Notes: a model not told the origin generated them from the letters alone. A DNA stretch of 64,000 nucleotides from a gamma proteobacterium symbiont of Taylorina sp. (GCA_025655455.1 JAHXIV010000056.1:1-64000); one strand, 5' to 3'. Numbered from the stretch's first letter, positions 28,670 to 39,789 are shown. Made by a program: numbers and translations.

Positions 28670-29179
28670 TTAACGGGCAACACCGGAAAGCACTTCTACC
28701 TTCCAGCGTAGAATGTCATTCTTATTGAAGACACCAAGATCATCCAGCATAATATATTTTTCAATATTGCTCGATTGGCTGGCGGCTAATCGGGTTTTAA
28801 TCTTATATTGCCCTTTTTTCAATAATAGACATTTTCCCAACTGCTGCTGTGCTGACTGGCATTTTAAGAATTCGATCTGAAGATTAACAGACTGCAGACG
28901 ATAACGCTTAGAGTGATTTTTAATTTTGGCTGCCAGCTTATAATTATTACCATAGGCTAATGAAGAATTAACATCAGTTAAACTGATTTCTTCAACGGGG
29001 ATCAGCTGCTGCTTTTTTTCTATTCGCTTGTCCATTTGAAAATAAAAGAATGTGGACAATGAAATTAAAAGTAGTGTTATGGTAATTAGAGCATTACCAA
29101 ACAAGGGTTTTTTTATGCGTGTATATGCTAATAGAAATATAATAAATAAAATGGCGATAAGGCCATAAAAAAATCCCAT
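28670..29179 (-). CDS. Small membrane protein of unknown function, two TM helices
   Basis: The 169-residue protein has two hydrophobic helices at about 5-20 (FYGLIAILFIIFLLAY) and 28-47 (NALITITLLLISLSTFFYF), then a soluble C-terminal domain with beta-strand character (YKLAAKIKNHSKRYRLQSVNLQIEF) and two cysteines (KCQSAQ, KCLLL). The layout resembles DUF2393-type proteins, but I cannot confirm that. It lies 12 bases after aroG and probably shares its transcript. No function is proposed. Confidence 0.65.
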   Translation of the reverse strand: MGFFYGLIAILFIIFLLAYTRIKKPLFGNALITITLLLISLSTFFYFQMDKRIEKKQQLIPVEEISLTDVNSSLAYGNNYKLAAKIKNHSKRYRLQSVNLQIEFLKCQSAQQQLGKCLLLKKGQYKIKTRLAASQSSNIEKYIMLDDLGVFNKNDILRWKVEVLSGVAR

Positions 29180-29191
29180 TACAATCTCCGA

Positions 29192-30259
29192 TTATTCACC
29201 GGCCAAATGAATTCGCCGCTGCTGTACCGCTTCAGATAATTTTGTTAATACTGCAAAGCTATCATCCCAGTTAATACAGGCATCGGTAATACTTTGACCA
29301 TAAATCAGCTTATCTTTATTCAGACACTTCTGATTACCTTCAACCAGATGACTTTCTATCATTGCACCAATAATTCTTTCATCACCCTCTGCAATTTGCT
29401 GGGAGACATTTTCAGCAACACTGATTTGCTGTTTAAATTTTTTCTGACTATTAGCATGGCTAAAATCAATCATCAAATTAGGCTTTGTTCCACAGTGTGA
29501 TAATTCTGTTGCTACTTTTTCAACATGGGATGAATCATAATTAGGCTCATTACCACCACGTAAAATAATATGACAGTCTTCATTTCCTGCTGTGGTGAAA
29601 ATGGCTGACTTCCCTTGTTTGGTAACAGAAAGAAAAACGTGGGGACGACTGGAAGAGGCAATGGCATCAATAGCAACACGCACTCCGCCATCAGTGGCAT
29701 TTTTAAAACCAACAGGACAGGATAAACCGGAAGCTAATTCTCTATGCACCTGACTTTCTGTTGTACGAGCACCGATTGCTCCCCAACTGATTAAATCGGC
29801 CACATATTGAGGACTGATTAAATCAAGAAATTCTGTTCCTGTCGGAACACCCATATCATTCACATAAACCAGTAAATCCCTGGCAATACCCAAGCCATTA
29901 TTGATTGAAAAACTTTCATCCAGTTCAGGGTCATTAATTAACCCCTTCCAACCCACCGTGGTACGAGGTTTTTCAAAATAAACACGCATAATGATGAGTA
30001 AATCTTTTTCTAATTTCTCACGTGATGTTTTAATTAATTCAGCATATTCTTTTGCTGCCTTAACGTCATGAATGGAACAAGGTCCAATGATAACAATAAG
30101 CCTGTCATCATTTCCAGCAAGGATATCATGAATTTCCTTGCGGGTATCCTGAATTGTTTTCTGGGCATTGTCGGTGCTGGGGAATTGTTTATGAATTTCT
30201 TCAGGAGAAGTTACTTCCTGCATCTCAACAATTCTCAAATCATCCGTATTATTAATCAT
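29192..30259 (-). CDS. aroG: 3-deoxy-7-phosphoheptulonate (DAHP) synthase, class I AroG-type
   Basis: This enzyme condenses phosphoenolpyruvate and erythrose 4-phosphate, the first step of the shikimate pathway. The sequence follows E. coli AroG closely: IGPCSIHDVKAAKEYA, MRVYFEKPRTTVGWKGLINDP, SWGAIGARTTESQVHRELASGLS, GFKNATDGG, HIILRGGNEPNY and MIDFSHANS. I use the ATG at 30259 (MINNTDDLRIVEM, 355 residues) because it lines up with the AroG N-terminus; the track start is a TTG five codons earlier. Which aromatic amino acid inhibits it (Phe, Tyr or Trp isozyme) cannot be decided by eye. Confidence 0.95.
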   Translation of the reverse strand: MINNTDDLRIVEMQEVTSPEEIHKQFPSTDNAQKTIQDTRKEIHDILAGNDDRLIVIIGPCSIHDVKAAKEYAELIKTSREKLEKDLLIIMRVYFEKPRTTVGWKGLINDPELDESFSINNGLGIARDLLVYVNDMGVPTGTEFLDLISPQYVADLISWGAIGARTTESQVHRELASGLSCPVGFKNATDGGVRVAIDAIASSSRPHVFLSVTKQGKSAIFTTAGNEDCHIILRGGNEPNYDSSHVEKVATELSHCGTKPNLMIDFSHANSQKKFKQQISVAENVSQQIAEGDERIIGAMIESHLVEGNQKCLNKDKLIYGQSITDACINWDDSFAVLTKLSEAVQQRRIHLAGE

Positions 30260-30317
30260 TCTTGTTATTTCCAACTTCTGTTAAACCAGTTATCATCAGT
30301 ACTTAAAGTACTATCTT

Positions 30318-30737
30318 CTACTTGACAGATACAACGGTGTTACCCGCCTTAATCCATTTTTTAATACCATCCTTTACATTGTATACTTTCTGGTATCCTA
30401 ACTTCTTGTCAAGGAAATTTGAAACCTGATCCGTTCGATTACCGGTACGACAAATTAAGATAAAAGATTCATCTTTTTTTGCAATTTTATCCAGTTCAGA
30501 CAGCCATTTATCCAGATTATACCTACCGCGTGCATCAAAAAAAGTCATTTTATGACTACCTTCGACTACACCAGTACTTTTCCACTCTTCTGCTCTTCTG
30601 ATATCAATAATGGGCACTTTCTTATCCATCATTTGTTTCAAATCCACATTGGATAGTTGTCCAACTTCGGAAAAACAAATATTAGAAAAGAAAACTATTA
30701 GTGTCGCTATAGATAATAAAAAAATCTTAAAATTCAT
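30318..30737 (-). CDS. Exported rhodanese-domain protein
   Basis: The 139-residue protein has a signal peptide (IFLLSIATLIVFFSNICFS) followed by one rhodanese domain. The domain includes VPIIDIRRAEEWKSTGVVEGS and the active-site loop LICRTGNRTDQVSNFL, with the catalytic Cys in CRTGNRT. Such periplasmic proteins transfer sulfane sulfur or handle persulfides. It is 3 bases after a DUF2892 membrane protein gene, and E. coli YgaP combines a rhodanese domain and a similar membrane part in one chain. The two probably act together; the substrate is unknown. Confidence 0.88.
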   Translation of the reverse strand: MNFKIFLLSIATLIVFFSNICFSEVGQLSNVDLKQMMDKKVPIIDIRRAEEWKSTGVVEGSHKMTFFDARGRYNLDKWLSELDKIAKKDESFILICRTGNRTDQVSNFLDKKLGYQKVYNVKDGIKKWIKAGNTVVSVK

Positions 30738-30740
30738 TTA

Positions 30741-30968
30741 TTAATCCTTAGATACTATCTGGCAAAGCTCAGCTTCTGATTTTAAGCCTAATACCTTTTT
30801 AAAGATAATTACCGCTGGACAAAATCCAGAAAAAACACTTTGTACCATATTAAGGCCAATAAACAGAGTAAACCACTGCCAATATCCATTGGGATACAAC
30901 ATAGCCAATGCAGTAGTTGCAAAAACCATAACACCAGCCATTAGAAGTACAGCGCGTTCGATAGACAT
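30741..30968 (-). CDS. DUF2892-type inner-membrane protein
   Basis: The 75-residue protein starts MSIERAVLLMAGVMVFATTALAM and has a second hydrophobic segment (WQWFTLFIGLNMVQSVFSGFCPA). The pattern MSIERAV...G...GFCP...K.LGLK is characteristic of DUF2892 proteins, including the membrane part of the YgaP sulfurtransferase. It is cotranscribed with the exported rhodanese downstream (3-base gap), which supports a sulfur-handling membrane pair. Confidence 0.85.
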   Translation of the reverse strand: MSIERAVLLMAGVMVFATTALAMLYPNGYWQWFTLFIGLNMVQSVFSGFCPAVIIFKKVLGLKSEAELCQIVSKD

Positions 30969-30995
30969 AAAGATCTCCAGTTTTGATTACAAAGT

Positions 30996-32576
30996 TTAGT
31001 GTTCACGGGTAGCCAGGAATTCAATTTCCGGCCAGCGTTCCATTGTTAAATTAAGATTAACCCGGGTTGGTGCGATATAAGTTAAATCACCACCACCATC
31101 CAAAGCGAGATTATCACTTAATTTCTTCTTAAAATCATCTAATTTCTTTTCATCTTTACAGACAACCCATCTTGCGGTCTGAACATTAACATTTTCAAAC
31201 ACACAATCCACCTTGTACTCAGTCTTTAAACGTTCTTTAACAACATCAAATTGAAGGATACCAACAGCGCCAAGAATCAAATCATTATTATTAAATGGTT
31301 TAAATAATTGTGTTGCACCTTCTTCACTTAATTGCTCAAGACCTTTTAGTAACGCTTTCATTCTTAAAGGGTCTTTCAATCTTGCTCTTCGAAAAAGTTC
31401 CGGTGCAAAATTGGGAATTCCAGTAAATTTTAAATCATCACCCTGAGTAAAAGTATCACCGATGCGGATTGTACCATGATTATGTAAGCCAATTATATCA
31501 CCCGAATAGGCTGTTTCAACATGACTTCTATCCTGTGCCATAAAGGTAATCGCATTGGCCACCTGAATATCCTTAGCAATACGCACATGACGCATTTTCA
31601 TTCCCTTAGTATATTGACCAGAACAAATACGCATAAATGCAACTCGATCACGATGCTGAGGATCCATATTAGCCTGAATTTTAAAAACAAATCCAGTCAT
31701 CTTGTTATCATCAGATTTGACTTCTTCGGTTGTCGTTGCACGATTTTGTGGTGCAGGTGCATAATCAACAAAGGCATCGAGCATCTCATCAACACCGAAG
31801 TTATTAATAGCAGAACCAAAGAAAACCGGTGTCAACAATCCCTCAAGAAACATTTCCAGATCAAATTCATTACTGGCACCGCGTACCAGCTCTACTTCTT
31901 CACGCAGCTCCTCGGCTTGATCACCAATTAATTCATCCAGACGAGGATTATCAAGACCAAGAATGGTCTCTCCTTCCTGGATCTTCCCCCCATGAGTGGC
32001 ACTGAATAATTTAATTTTATCATTATAAAGGTGATATACACCCTTAAAACGCTTTCCCATACCAATAGGCCAGGTAATTGGTGCGCAGGCAATTTTTAAA
32101 ACATCCTCAACCTCATCCATTAACTCAATTGGTTCACGACCTTCTCTATCCAATTTATTAATAAAGGTTAATATTGGTGTATCGCGTAAACGACAGACTT
32201 CCATTAATTTAACTGTTCTTTGCTCAACACCCTTAGCCACGTCAATAACCATCAGCGCAGAGTCCACAGCAGTCAAAGTACGGTAGGTATCCTCTGAAAA
32301 GTCTTCATGTCCTGGTGTATCCAGCAAGTTGATAATGCAGTCCTTATAAGGAAACTGCATCACAGAGGAAGTCACAGAAATCCCCCGTTCTTTTTCCATA
32401 TCCATCCAGTCAGACGTTGCATGACGACTCGCCTTACGACCCTTAATCGTTCCCGCCATCTGAATCGCACCACCATAGAGCAGTAGTTTTTCAGTCAGGG
32501 TTGTTTTTCCCGCATCGGGATGAGAAATAATCGCAAAAGTACGCCTACGTCTTATTTCTTCTAAAAATTCACTCAT
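30996..32576 (-). CDS. prfC: Peptide chain release factor 3
   Basis: RF3 is a GTPase that recycles RF1/RF2 after translation termination. The 526-residue protein (E. coli 529) has the G motifs [29 protein letters not shown] and [10 protein letters not shown], plus the RF3-specific [24 protein letters not shown]. Domains II and III follow, with [19 protein letters not shown]. It lies downstream of rimI, with a 71-base gap that contains an imperfect inverted repeat. Confidence 0.97.
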   Translation of the reverse strand: MSEFLEEIRRRRTFAIISHPDAGKTTLTEKLLLYGGAIQMAGTIKGRKASRHATSDWMDMEKERGISVTSSVMQFPYKDCIINLLDTPGHEDFSEDTYRTLTAVDSALMVIDVAKGVEQRTVKLMEVCRLRDTPILTFINKLDREGREPIELMDEVEDVLKIACAPITWPIGMGKRFKGVYHLYNDKIKLFSATHGGKIQEGETILGLDNPRLDELIGDQAEELREEVELVRGASNEFDLEMFLEGLLTPVFFGSAINNFGVDEMLDAFVDYAPAPQNRATTTEEVKSDDNKMTGFVFKIQANMDPQHRDRVAFMRICSGQYTKGMKMRHVRIAKDIQVANAITFMAQDRSHVETAYSGDIIGLHNHGTIRIGDTFTQGDDLKFTGIPNFAPELFRRARLKDPLRMKALLKGLEQLSEEGATQLFKPFNNNDLILGAVGILQFDVVKERLKTEYKVDCVFENVNVQTARWVVCKDEKKLDDFKKKLSDNLALDGGGDLTYIAPTRVNLNLTMERWPEIEFLATREH

Positions 32577-32607
32577 AAATTTAATTCCAGTTCAACATAT
32601 AATCTAA

Positions 32608-32653
32608 CCGTGCCGAGGAGTCAGACTCTTCTTTCCGGACTCCCCGCTTACGG
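32608..32653. repeat. Imperfect inverted repeat between rimI and prfC
   Basis: The segment carries CCGT...GAGGAGTC and GACTCCCC...ACGG arms around a short centre, overlapping the rimI stop codon. It has no T-run, so it is not a standard terminator. The GGAGTC/GACTCC core is shared with the 70-80 bp elements elsewhere in the window, but the AAATG extension is missing. Confidence 0.4.
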
Positions 32654-33124
32654 ATTGTTATTACCGTAACAATACTTTAATTCTCCTGCAAACAAAAGTG
32701 CATCTTCTTTTCCCTTTTTTGCTGGATAATAATTTTCCCTTACACCAATTTCATTAAATCCAATCGATTCATAAAGATGAATCGCAGACTTATTAGAGCT
32801 TCGTACTTCAAGGTACAATGTTTTTATACCCTTATTCCTGACATAAGAAATTAACCATTCTAATAATCCCAATCCATAGCCATTATTCTGATATTCTGGA
32901 GCTATGCAGATATTTAACAGGCTGACCTCATCCAGTACGGTGCTGAAAATAATATAACCTCTGATTTCATCATCCACTTCGTAAACAAAGCAATGATAAG
33001 CTGAAGTGAAGCAATCTGACATAATTCCCCTGCTCCAGGGAAAATCATAAGCTTCATTTTCAATTGCCATCACAGGTTCAATATCAAAATGAGTCATTTT
33101 GCGGATAAACGAGTCAAGTTTCAT
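32648..33124 (-). CDS. rimI: Ribosomal-protein alanine N-acetyltransferase
   Basis: RimI acetylates the N-terminal alanine of ribosomal protein S18. The 158-residue GNAT protein has ENEAYDFPWSRGIMSDCF at the start, the acetyl-CoA loop IAPEYQNNGYGLGLLEWLI, and LEVRSSNKSAIHLYESIGFNEIGVRENYYP, a block typical of RimI. It follows the uracil-DNA glycosylase gene by 34 bases. Confidence 0.93.
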   Translation of the reverse strand: MKLDSFIRKMTHFDIEPVMAIENEAYDFPWSRGIMSDCFTSAYHCFVYEVDDEIRGYIIFSTVLDEVSLLNICIAPEYQNNGYGLGLLEWLISYVRNKGIKTLYLEVRSSNKSAIHLYESIGFNEIGVRENYYPAKKGKEDALLFAGELKYCYGNNNP

Positions 33125-33158
33125 GTTTGATAAGAGCCTTCAGACAATTAAAGTGAAC

Positions 33159-33860
33159 TTATTGAAGTACGCTTTTTATTAAAATTAAATCCTTTAATGC
33201 TTCTTTTTTGTACAATGGATTTCTTAATAAATAGGCTGGATGATAACTCACTATAGCTTGATAGCTTTGATTGTTAATTTCTATAGTATGAATTTTATTC
33301 CTCAATTGATTAAAACTATCGGTTGACTTTAATAGAGCCTGTGCCTGAATTGTACCCAGAAGGATTAAAACATCTGGCTTTACCTGTTCAAGCTGAGTTA
33401 TTAAATGGCTGCGGCAGTTATTGATTTCTGCTTCGGAAATAAGAAAATTTTCAAATGAATGACATTTAATTAACCCGGTAAAAAAATAATTGTTTGTTAT
33501 TCCAATAACATCCAGCATCTTTTTAAATAATGAATGTGAATCATCGGTTAAATAATGACCTTCACGTTCTTCAGCTGCGTTCGGTGCCTCACAAATAAAA
33601 AAGACCTGTGCATCTGCATTGCCCTCACCTGATAATACCTTCAAATGATTTTTTCTTGATGAACAAAGTGAACAGGAAGTTATTTTCCTGATTGATTTAT
33701 TAACAGGAATATTGTCAACTTGTTCCAAAGTGGGTACTTGATCAGAGCTGCTGCTATTATCAACAATTTCTTCAATAATAACATCATCCGGACTGGATTT
33801 TATTAACCAGGTCTGGATACCGATTTCATTTAAATATTGCTGTTTTAAATTCTTATTCAT
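33159..33860 (-). CDS. Uracil-DNA glycosylase family 4-like protein
   Basis: The 233-residue protein has a variable N-terminus (about 1-75) and a UDG-superfamily domain. Possible iron-sulfur ligands are CSLCSSRK near residue 80, LIKCHSFEN and INNCRSHL, matching the four-Cys pattern of family 4. The C-terminal motif SYHPAYLLRNPLYKKEALKDL is typical. The catalytic motif reads FICEAPNAAEE, where family 4 proteins usually have GEAPG(x)xED, so two glycines are replaced; activity may differ. In many gammaproteobacteria a gene of this type precedes rimI, as here. Older annotations call it a DNA-polymerase-related protein. Confidence 0.85.
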   Translation of the reverse strand: MNKNLKQQYLNEIGIQTWLIKSSPDDVIIEEIVDNSSSSDQVPTLEQVDNIPVNKSIRKITSCSLCSSRKNHLKVLSGEGNADAQVFFICEAPNAAEEREGHYLTDDSHSLFKKMLDVIGITNNYFFTGLIKCHSFENFLISEAEINNCRSHLITQLEQVKPDVLILLGTIQAQALLKSTDSFNQLRNKIHTIEINNQSYQAIVSYHPAYLLRNPLYKKEALKDLILIKSVLQ

Positions 33861-33878
33861 TACTGCTATTAACTACAA

Positions 33879-35414
33879 TTATAACTGAGGATGAGCTCTT
33901 TCATCAGGTTGAATAAGTTTATTTAAGGCATTAATATAGGATTTGGCTGATGCAATGACAATATCGGTATCAGTCCCCTGGGCATTGACTATTCGTCCTG
34001 ATTTTTCCAGGCGAACAGTCACATCGCCCTGGGCATCTGTTCCACTGGTAATATTATTCACTGAATATAATATTAATTTTGAATCACTATGGATAATTTT
34101 TTCAATTGATTTAAATGCCGCATCCACTGGTCCGCTGCCTTCTGCGGTAGCAGAATGTTCTACTCCATTGACGCTTAATGTCACACCGGCATTGGGTATT
34201 TCACCCGTTTCAGAGCAGACTTTGATTGAAATAAGTTTAATATAATCATCTTTATCTGTTGCTGATGCTTCAGAAACCAATGCCTGAAGATCATCATCAA
34301 AGATTTCATGTTTCTTGTCAGCCAGGTCTTTAAAACGGGCAAAGGCCTGATTAAGACTTTCTTCCGAATCAAATTCAATATTTAAATCCTTTAAACGACT
34401 CTTTAAAGCACTGCGTCCGGAATGTTTTCCTAAAATAATATGCTGGGCTACCCAGCCGACATCTTCAGCCAGCATAATTTCATAGGTTTCACGATTTTTT
34501 AATACGCCATCCTGATGAATACCGGATTCATGAGCAAATGCATTAGCGCCGACAATGGCTTTATTAGGTTGAACGGGAAAACCGGTAATTCCGGAAACCA
34601 GTCTGGATGCCGGGACAATTTGTGTCGTATCTAATGTGGTATCACAGCTAAAAACATCCTGACGGGTTCTAACCGCCATAACCACTTCTTCAAGAGAAGC
34701 ATTTCCGGCTCTCTCACCTAAACCGTTGATAGTACATTCTACCTGACGGGCACCATTGAGCACTGCTGACAAGGAATTGGCAACAGCCAGGCCAAGGTCA
34801 TTATGACAATGTACGGAAAAAATAGCCTTATCTGAATTAGGAATTTTTGCTAATAAATTATGCAGCAGATTGCCAAACTGATGGGGAATATTATAACCCA
34901 CTGTATCAGGAATATTAATAGTTCTTGCTCCGGCATCTATCACCGCTTCAATGACCCGACATAAAAAATCCAGTTCAGAACGTCCCGCATCTTCAGGAGA
35001 AAATTCTACATTATCAGTATACTGCCTGGCTCGTTTAACTGAGGCAACTGCCTGTTCAACCACTTGATCCGGAGACATACGAAGTTTCTTTTCCATATGT
35101 ATCGGTGAAGTTGCAATGAAGGTATGAATTCTGGAAGAGTTTGCACCTTTTAAGGCTTCCCCTGCCCTATCAATATCTTTATCAAGCGCTCTGGCCAAAC
35201 CACATACGGTACTTTCCGTAATGTTATCAGCAACAGCCTTTACAGCTTCAAAATCTCCGGGGCTGGCAATTGGAAATCCTGCCTCGATAATATCAACTTT
35301 CATACGCTCAAGTATTTTAGCGATACGAATTTTTTCGTCTTTGGTCATAGATGCGCCGGGACTTTGTTCTCCATCACGCAAGGTAGTATCAAAAATGATT
35401 AATTTATCAGACAT
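33879..35414 (-). CDS. leuA: 2-isopropylmalate synthase
   Basis: LeuA condenses acetyl-CoA with 2-oxoisovalerate, the first committed step to leucine. The 511-residue protein has [19 protein letters not shown], the metal-binding [15 protein letters not shown] and [19 protein letters not shown], and a C-terminal regulatory domain (about 390-500) for leucine feedback. I use the ATG at 35414 (MSDKLIIFD), which matches the family start; the track begins at a GTG four codons earlier. It is the last gene of the ilvB-ilvH-ilvC-pssA-leuA group. Confidence 0.96.
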   Translation of the reverse strand: MSDKLIIFDTTLRDGEQSPGASMTKDEKIRIAKILERMKVDIIEAGFPIASPGDFEAVKAVADNITESTVCGLARALDKDIDRAGEALKGANSSRIHTFIATSPIHMEKKLRMSPDQVVEQAVASVKRARQYTDNVEFSPEDAGRSELDFLCRVIEAVIDAGARTINIPDTVGYNIPHQFGNLLHNLLAKIPNSDKAIFSVHCHNDLGLAVANSLSAVLNGARQVECTINGLGERAGNASLEEVVMAVRTRQDVFSCDTTLDTTQIVPASRLVSGITGFPVQPNKAIVGANAFAHESGIHQDGVLKNRETYEIMLAEDVGWVAQHIILGKHSGRSALKSRLKDLNIEFDSEESLNQAFARFKDLADKKHEIFDDDLQALVSEASATDKDDYIKLISIKVCSETGEIPNAGVTLSVNGVEHSATAEGSGPVDAAFKSIEKIIHSDSKLILYSVNNITSGTDAQGDVTVRLEKSGRIVNAQGTDTDIVIASAKSYINALNKLIQPDERAHPQL

Positions 35415-35488
35415 GGCTTGGTTCACTTTTAGTTGTAATGCTCTGTTGTATTAAGCATTATTCTATCATAGTAGATATCAATATTATT

Positions 35489-36253
35489 TTATTTTACTTT
35501 ATTAATTTTGCGCAGCAGATATCCAAACGGGCCGGACAGTGTATAGAGGGCAAACATAGCGAATAAAATAAAGGAAGGTTGGTAAACAATGGTGGTGAAG
35601 ATTAACACCATAATTAAAATACTGACAAAGGGCACTTTATTTTTTAAATCTAAATCTTTAAAGCTGCGGTATTTAACATTGCTGACCATTAATATTCCAC
35701 TGCCTATCGTTAACAAAAAAGATAAATAGCTCATTTGTATACCACTATAATTGTTTTCCGTGCATAGCCATACAAAACCGACCACAAAACCGGCAGCAAT
35801 AGGACTGGCCAGTCCCTGAAAATAGCGTTTATCAGCGTGTCCCACTTGTGTATTAAAACGGGCAAGACGTAATGCAGCACTGACCACATAAATAAAACAA
35901 GCAACCCAGCCGACTTTTCCCAGTGATGACAGAGACCAGGTATACATCACCAGAGCAGGAGCAACACCAAAGGAAACCATGTCAGAAAGACTGTCATATT
36001 CAACACCAAAATCACTTTCTGTATGGGTCATACGCGCAACGCGGCCATCAAGACCATCAAGGATCATGGCAATAAAAATTGCCATGGCTGCCGCTTCAAA
36101 TTGGCCGTTCATAGCAGAAATTACCGCAAAAAAACCACCAAACAAGGCACCTGTTGTAAACAAATTAGGTAATAAGTATATACCTCGATTTCTTTTCTTA
36201 GGAATTTCGTGTTCAGATGCTTCCTGTTCAATCAAATTTTTTTCATTAGCCAT
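35489..36253 (-). CDS. pssA: CDP-diacylglycerol-serine O-phosphatidyltransferase
   Basis: This integral membrane enzyme makes phosphatidylserine from CDP-diacylglycerol and serine. The 254-residue protein has the CDP-alcohol phosphatidyltransferase motif DGRVARMTHTESDFGVEYDSLSD (all conserved Asp, Gly and Arg in place) and about seven hydrophobic helices. It is the Bacillus/Helicobacter-type membrane PssA, not the soluble E. coli type. Its place between ilvC and leuA is a known conserved arrangement. A palindromic element lies in the gap to ilvC. Confidence 0.93.
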   Translation of the reverse strand: MANEKNLIEQEASEHEIPKKRNRGIYLLPNLFTTGALFGGFFAVISAMNGQFEAAAMAIFIAMILDGLDGRVARMTHTESDFGVEYDSLSDMVSFGVAPALVMYTWSLSSLGKVGWVACFIYVVSAALRLARFNTQVGHADKRYFQGLASPIAAGFVVGFVWLCTENNYSGIQMSYLSFLLTIGSGILMVSNVKYRSFKDLDLKNKVPFVSILIMVLIFTTIVYQPSFILFAMFALYTLSGPFGYLLRKINKVK

Positions 36254-36292
36254 AACTTTTTTGACAGCTCTTATATTGTATACAATTTAAAA

Positions 36293-36362
36293 GGGGTTGG
36301 AGTCAAATGGAAAGATTACGGAATTAAAAAAATCTGTAGTCATTCCATTTGACTCCGCCCCC
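36293..36362. repeat. Palindromic element, copy A (between ilvC and pssA)
   Basis: A 70-bp sequence with ends GGGGTTGGAGTCAAATGG and CCATTTGACTCCGCCCCC, which pair as a long inverted repeat around an AT-rich centre of about 34 bases. The same ends occur at 37466, 52622 and 54479. It sits in the operon gap about 40 bases upstream of pssA. Confidence 0.9.
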
Positions 36363-36404
36363 TTACAAAATAAAACAGGATAAAAACTAAGGGCAGCCCT
36401 AAAG

Positions 36405-37430
<1,026 letters not shown>

Positions 37431-37465
37431 TTATCCTTATATTGTCCAAAAAGTTTTACTATTTT

Positions 37466-37537
37466 GGGTCGCAGTCAAATGGCATATCGACTGATAAATA
37501 TTAAATTCATCATTGAATGCCATTTGACTCCGAACCC
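37466..37537. repeat. Palindromic element, copy B (between ilvH and ilvC)
   Basis: A 72-bp sequence with ends GGGTCGCAGTCAAATGGCAT and ATGCCATTTGACTCCGAACCC. It is the same family as copy A with one mismatch in the left arm (GCAGTC for GGAGTC). The inner TGGCAT/ATGCCA lengthens the stem. Confidence 0.9.
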
Positions 37538-37547
37538 TGTTTATGTC

Positions 37548-38045
37548 TTACACATGTAATGCAGAGTGCCCGCGTGAAATACCCATCACACCGGAACGTA
37601 CTGTCTCTAAAATACTGTCACATTCAAATAAAGCGATGAACGCATCCAGCTTATCACTGGTACCAGTGAGTTCAATGGTATAGGAATCTTCACTGACATC
37701 AATAACATTGCCGCGAAAAATATCATTTAAACGCATAATTTCATCACGAGTCGGCATAGGAGCCTTTAATTTGATGAGCATCATTTCACGTTCAATATGT
37801 TTAACACCATTTTCATTTAAATCATTTAGCTTGACCACATCAATTAATTTATTGAGCTGTTTGGTAATTTGTTCAATAATTTCATCAGAACCCCGGGTGA
37901 CTAGAGTCATACGAGACAGAGTTGGATCTTCAGTCGGTGCAACCGTTAAAGATTCAATATTATAAGCTCTGGCTGAAAAAAGACCGGCTACACGAGACAA
38001 AGCTCCTGATTCATTTTCTAATAAAATAGAAATAATATGACGCAT
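37548..38045 (-). CDS. ilvH: Acetolactate synthase small (regulatory) subunit
   Basis: This subunit activates the catalytic subunit and mediates valine inhibition. The 165-residue protein starts with an ACT domain (ISILLENESGALSRVAGLFSARAYNIESLTV) and has the IlvH-type second half (EREMMLIKLKAP, DSYTIELTGTSDKLDAFI, GVMGISRG). It follows the large-subunit gene by 25 bases. Length matches IlvH (163) better than IlvN (96). Confidence 0.95.
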   Translation of the reverse strand: MRHIISILLENESGALSRVAGLFSARAYNIESLTVAPTEDPTLSRMTLVTRGSDEIIEQITKQLNKLIDVVKLNDLNENGVKHIEREMMLIKLKAPMPTRDEIMRLNDIFRGNVIDVSEDSYTIELTGTSDKLDAFIALFECDSILETVRSGVMGISRGHSALHV

Positions 38046-38070
38046 TATTTATATCCTTTTCCTTTATCTA

Positions 38071-39789
38071 TTAAACCAGTTCACTGTCAGGTGCCAATTG
38101 CATCTCATGATGTCCCTTGCCGGCCACAATCATAGGATAAACATTTTCTTCACGATTGATAATAACATCAACAAAAACCAGTTTGTCTTTCATAGCAAAT
38201 GCTTCTTTTAAAGCATCATCAACATCGCTGGTTTGTTCTACTTTTATACCAACATGACCATAACTTTCTGCCAGCTTAACAAAATCAGGTATTGAATCCA
38301 TATAGGTCATGGCATAACGACCTTCATAGAAAAACTCCTGCCATTGTCTCACCATACCTAAAAAGCGGTTATTCAGATTAATAATTTTAATGGGCAGGTG
38401 AAACTGCAGACAGGTTGCTAACTCCTGAATATTCATCTGAATACTACCGTCTCCGGTGATACAGGCGACCGTTTTACCAGGATTAGCCAATTGTACACCA
38501 ACCGCTGCCGGCAGGCCAAAGCCCATGGTTCCCAGACCACCGGAATTGATCCATTGTCTGGGTTTATCAAATTTATAATATTGTGCGGCAAACATTTGAT
38601 GCTGTCCTACATCTGAAGTGATAAAAGCTTCACCCTGAGTGACATCATACAATTTCTCAACCACATATTGCGGCTTAATCGTTTTTGTTTTCTTATTATA
38701 ACGCAGACAATTTTTCTTACGCCATTGATTAATTTGTTTCCACCACGACTTTAAAGCTTCTTCATCTGTATTACTTTCATTGTTCTTAAGCATTTCAAGC
38801 ATACTGGTCAGTACATCATCAACATCACCCACTATAGGTACATGAACTTTGACTGTCTTTGAAATTGATGCCGGATCAATATCAATGTGGATAATTTTTG
38901 CATCGGGGCAAAATTGTTCAAGATGTCCTGTCACTCTATCATCAAAGCGGGCACCAATTGCAATTAACACATCCGTATCATGCATTGCCATATTGGATTC
39001 ATAGGTACCATGCATACCCAGCATGCCTAAAAATTGTTCATCGGTTCCCGGATAAGCACCTAAGCCCATTAAAGTACTGGTAATAGGCAGATTAAGACGC
39101 TGCACCAGAGAAGTTAATGATTGAGATGCATTAGAAAGTATCACACCACCACCGGTATAGACAACAGGTTTCTTTGCCTGTGCAATTAATTTTAAAGCTT
39201 TCTTTATTTGATAAGGATGCCCCTTGGTGACCGGATTATAAGAACGCATACTAATAGACTGCAAATAAGTATAGGGTATCTTTATATTCGGATCAGTTAT
39301 ATCCTTGGGTATATCAACCACAACAGGACCGGGACGTCCGGTTGAGGCGACGTAAAATGCTTTTTTCAGTGTTTCAGCGAGATCTTTAACATCCTTAACC
39401 AAAAAATTATGTTTAACACAAGGGCGTGAAATACCAACAGAATCGACCTCCTGGAATGCATCGCTGCCAATAAAGGCGGTGGGAACCTGTCCCGTCAAAA
39501 CCACCATTGGAATTGAATCTGAATAAGCCGTTGCAATACCGGTTACTGCATTGGTCATCCCCGGACCGGAAGTTACCAGAGCCACACCTGTCTTTCCCGA
39601 CGAACGTGAATATCCATCAGCTGCATGTACAGCAGCCTGTTCATGACGTGTTAATATATGTTTGACTGAGTCTGCCTGAAATAATGCATCATAAATATGC
39701 AGTACGGCACCACCCGGATAACCAAACAGATATTCAACACCCTCATCTTTGAGAAATTGTGCAATAATCTCGGAACCTGATAATTCCAC
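38071..39789 (-). CDS. ilvB: Acetolactate synthase large (catalytic) subunit
   Basis: This thiamine-diphosphate enzyme makes acetolactate or acetohydroxybutyrate. The 572-residue protein has the catalytic Glu in LTRHEQAAVHAADGYSR, LVTSGPGMTNAVTGIA, the FAD-region GARFDDRVTG and the ThDP motif TGDGSIQMNIQELATCLQ...NN. The start is GTG with GGGAG upstream. It is the first gene of the ilvB-ilvH-ilvC-pssA-leuA group. ilvB and ilvI names are both used for this subunit in related genomes. I looked for a leader peptide rich in Val/Leu/Ile in the 120 bases upstream and saw none. Confidence 0.96.
   Translation of the reverse strand: MELSGSEIIAQFLKDEGVEYLFGYPGGAVLHIYDALFQADSVKHILTRHEQAAVHAADGYSRSSGKTGVALVTSGPGMTNAVTGIATAYSDSIPMVVLTGQVPTAFIGSDAFQEVDSVGISRPCVKHNFLVKDVKDLAETLKKAFYVASTGRPGPVVVDIPKDITDPNIKIPYTYLQSISMRSYNPVTKGHPYQIKKALKLIAQAKKPVVYTGGGVILSNASQSLTSLVQRLNLPITSTLMGLGAYPGTDEQFLGMLGMHGTYESNMAMHDTDVLIAIGARFDDRVTGHLEQFCPDAKIIHIDIDPASISKTVKVHVPIVGDVDDVLTSMLEMLKNNESNTDEEALKSWWKQINQWRKKNCLRYNKKTKTIKPQYVVEKLYDVTQGEAFITSDVGQHQMFAAQYYKFDKPRQWINSGGLGTMGFGLPAAVGVQLANPGKTVACITGDGSIQMNIQELATCLQFHLPIKIINLNNRFLGMVRQWQEFFYEGRYAMTYMDSIPDFVKLAESYGHVGIKVEQTSDVDDALKEAFAMKDKLVFVDVIINREENVYPMIVAGKGHHEMQLAPDSELV

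Noticed and set aside
31521-31931. Plus-strand ORF of 136 residues inside prfC
   Set aside because: Antisense to the conserved domains of RF3; no recognisable motif or ribosome site.
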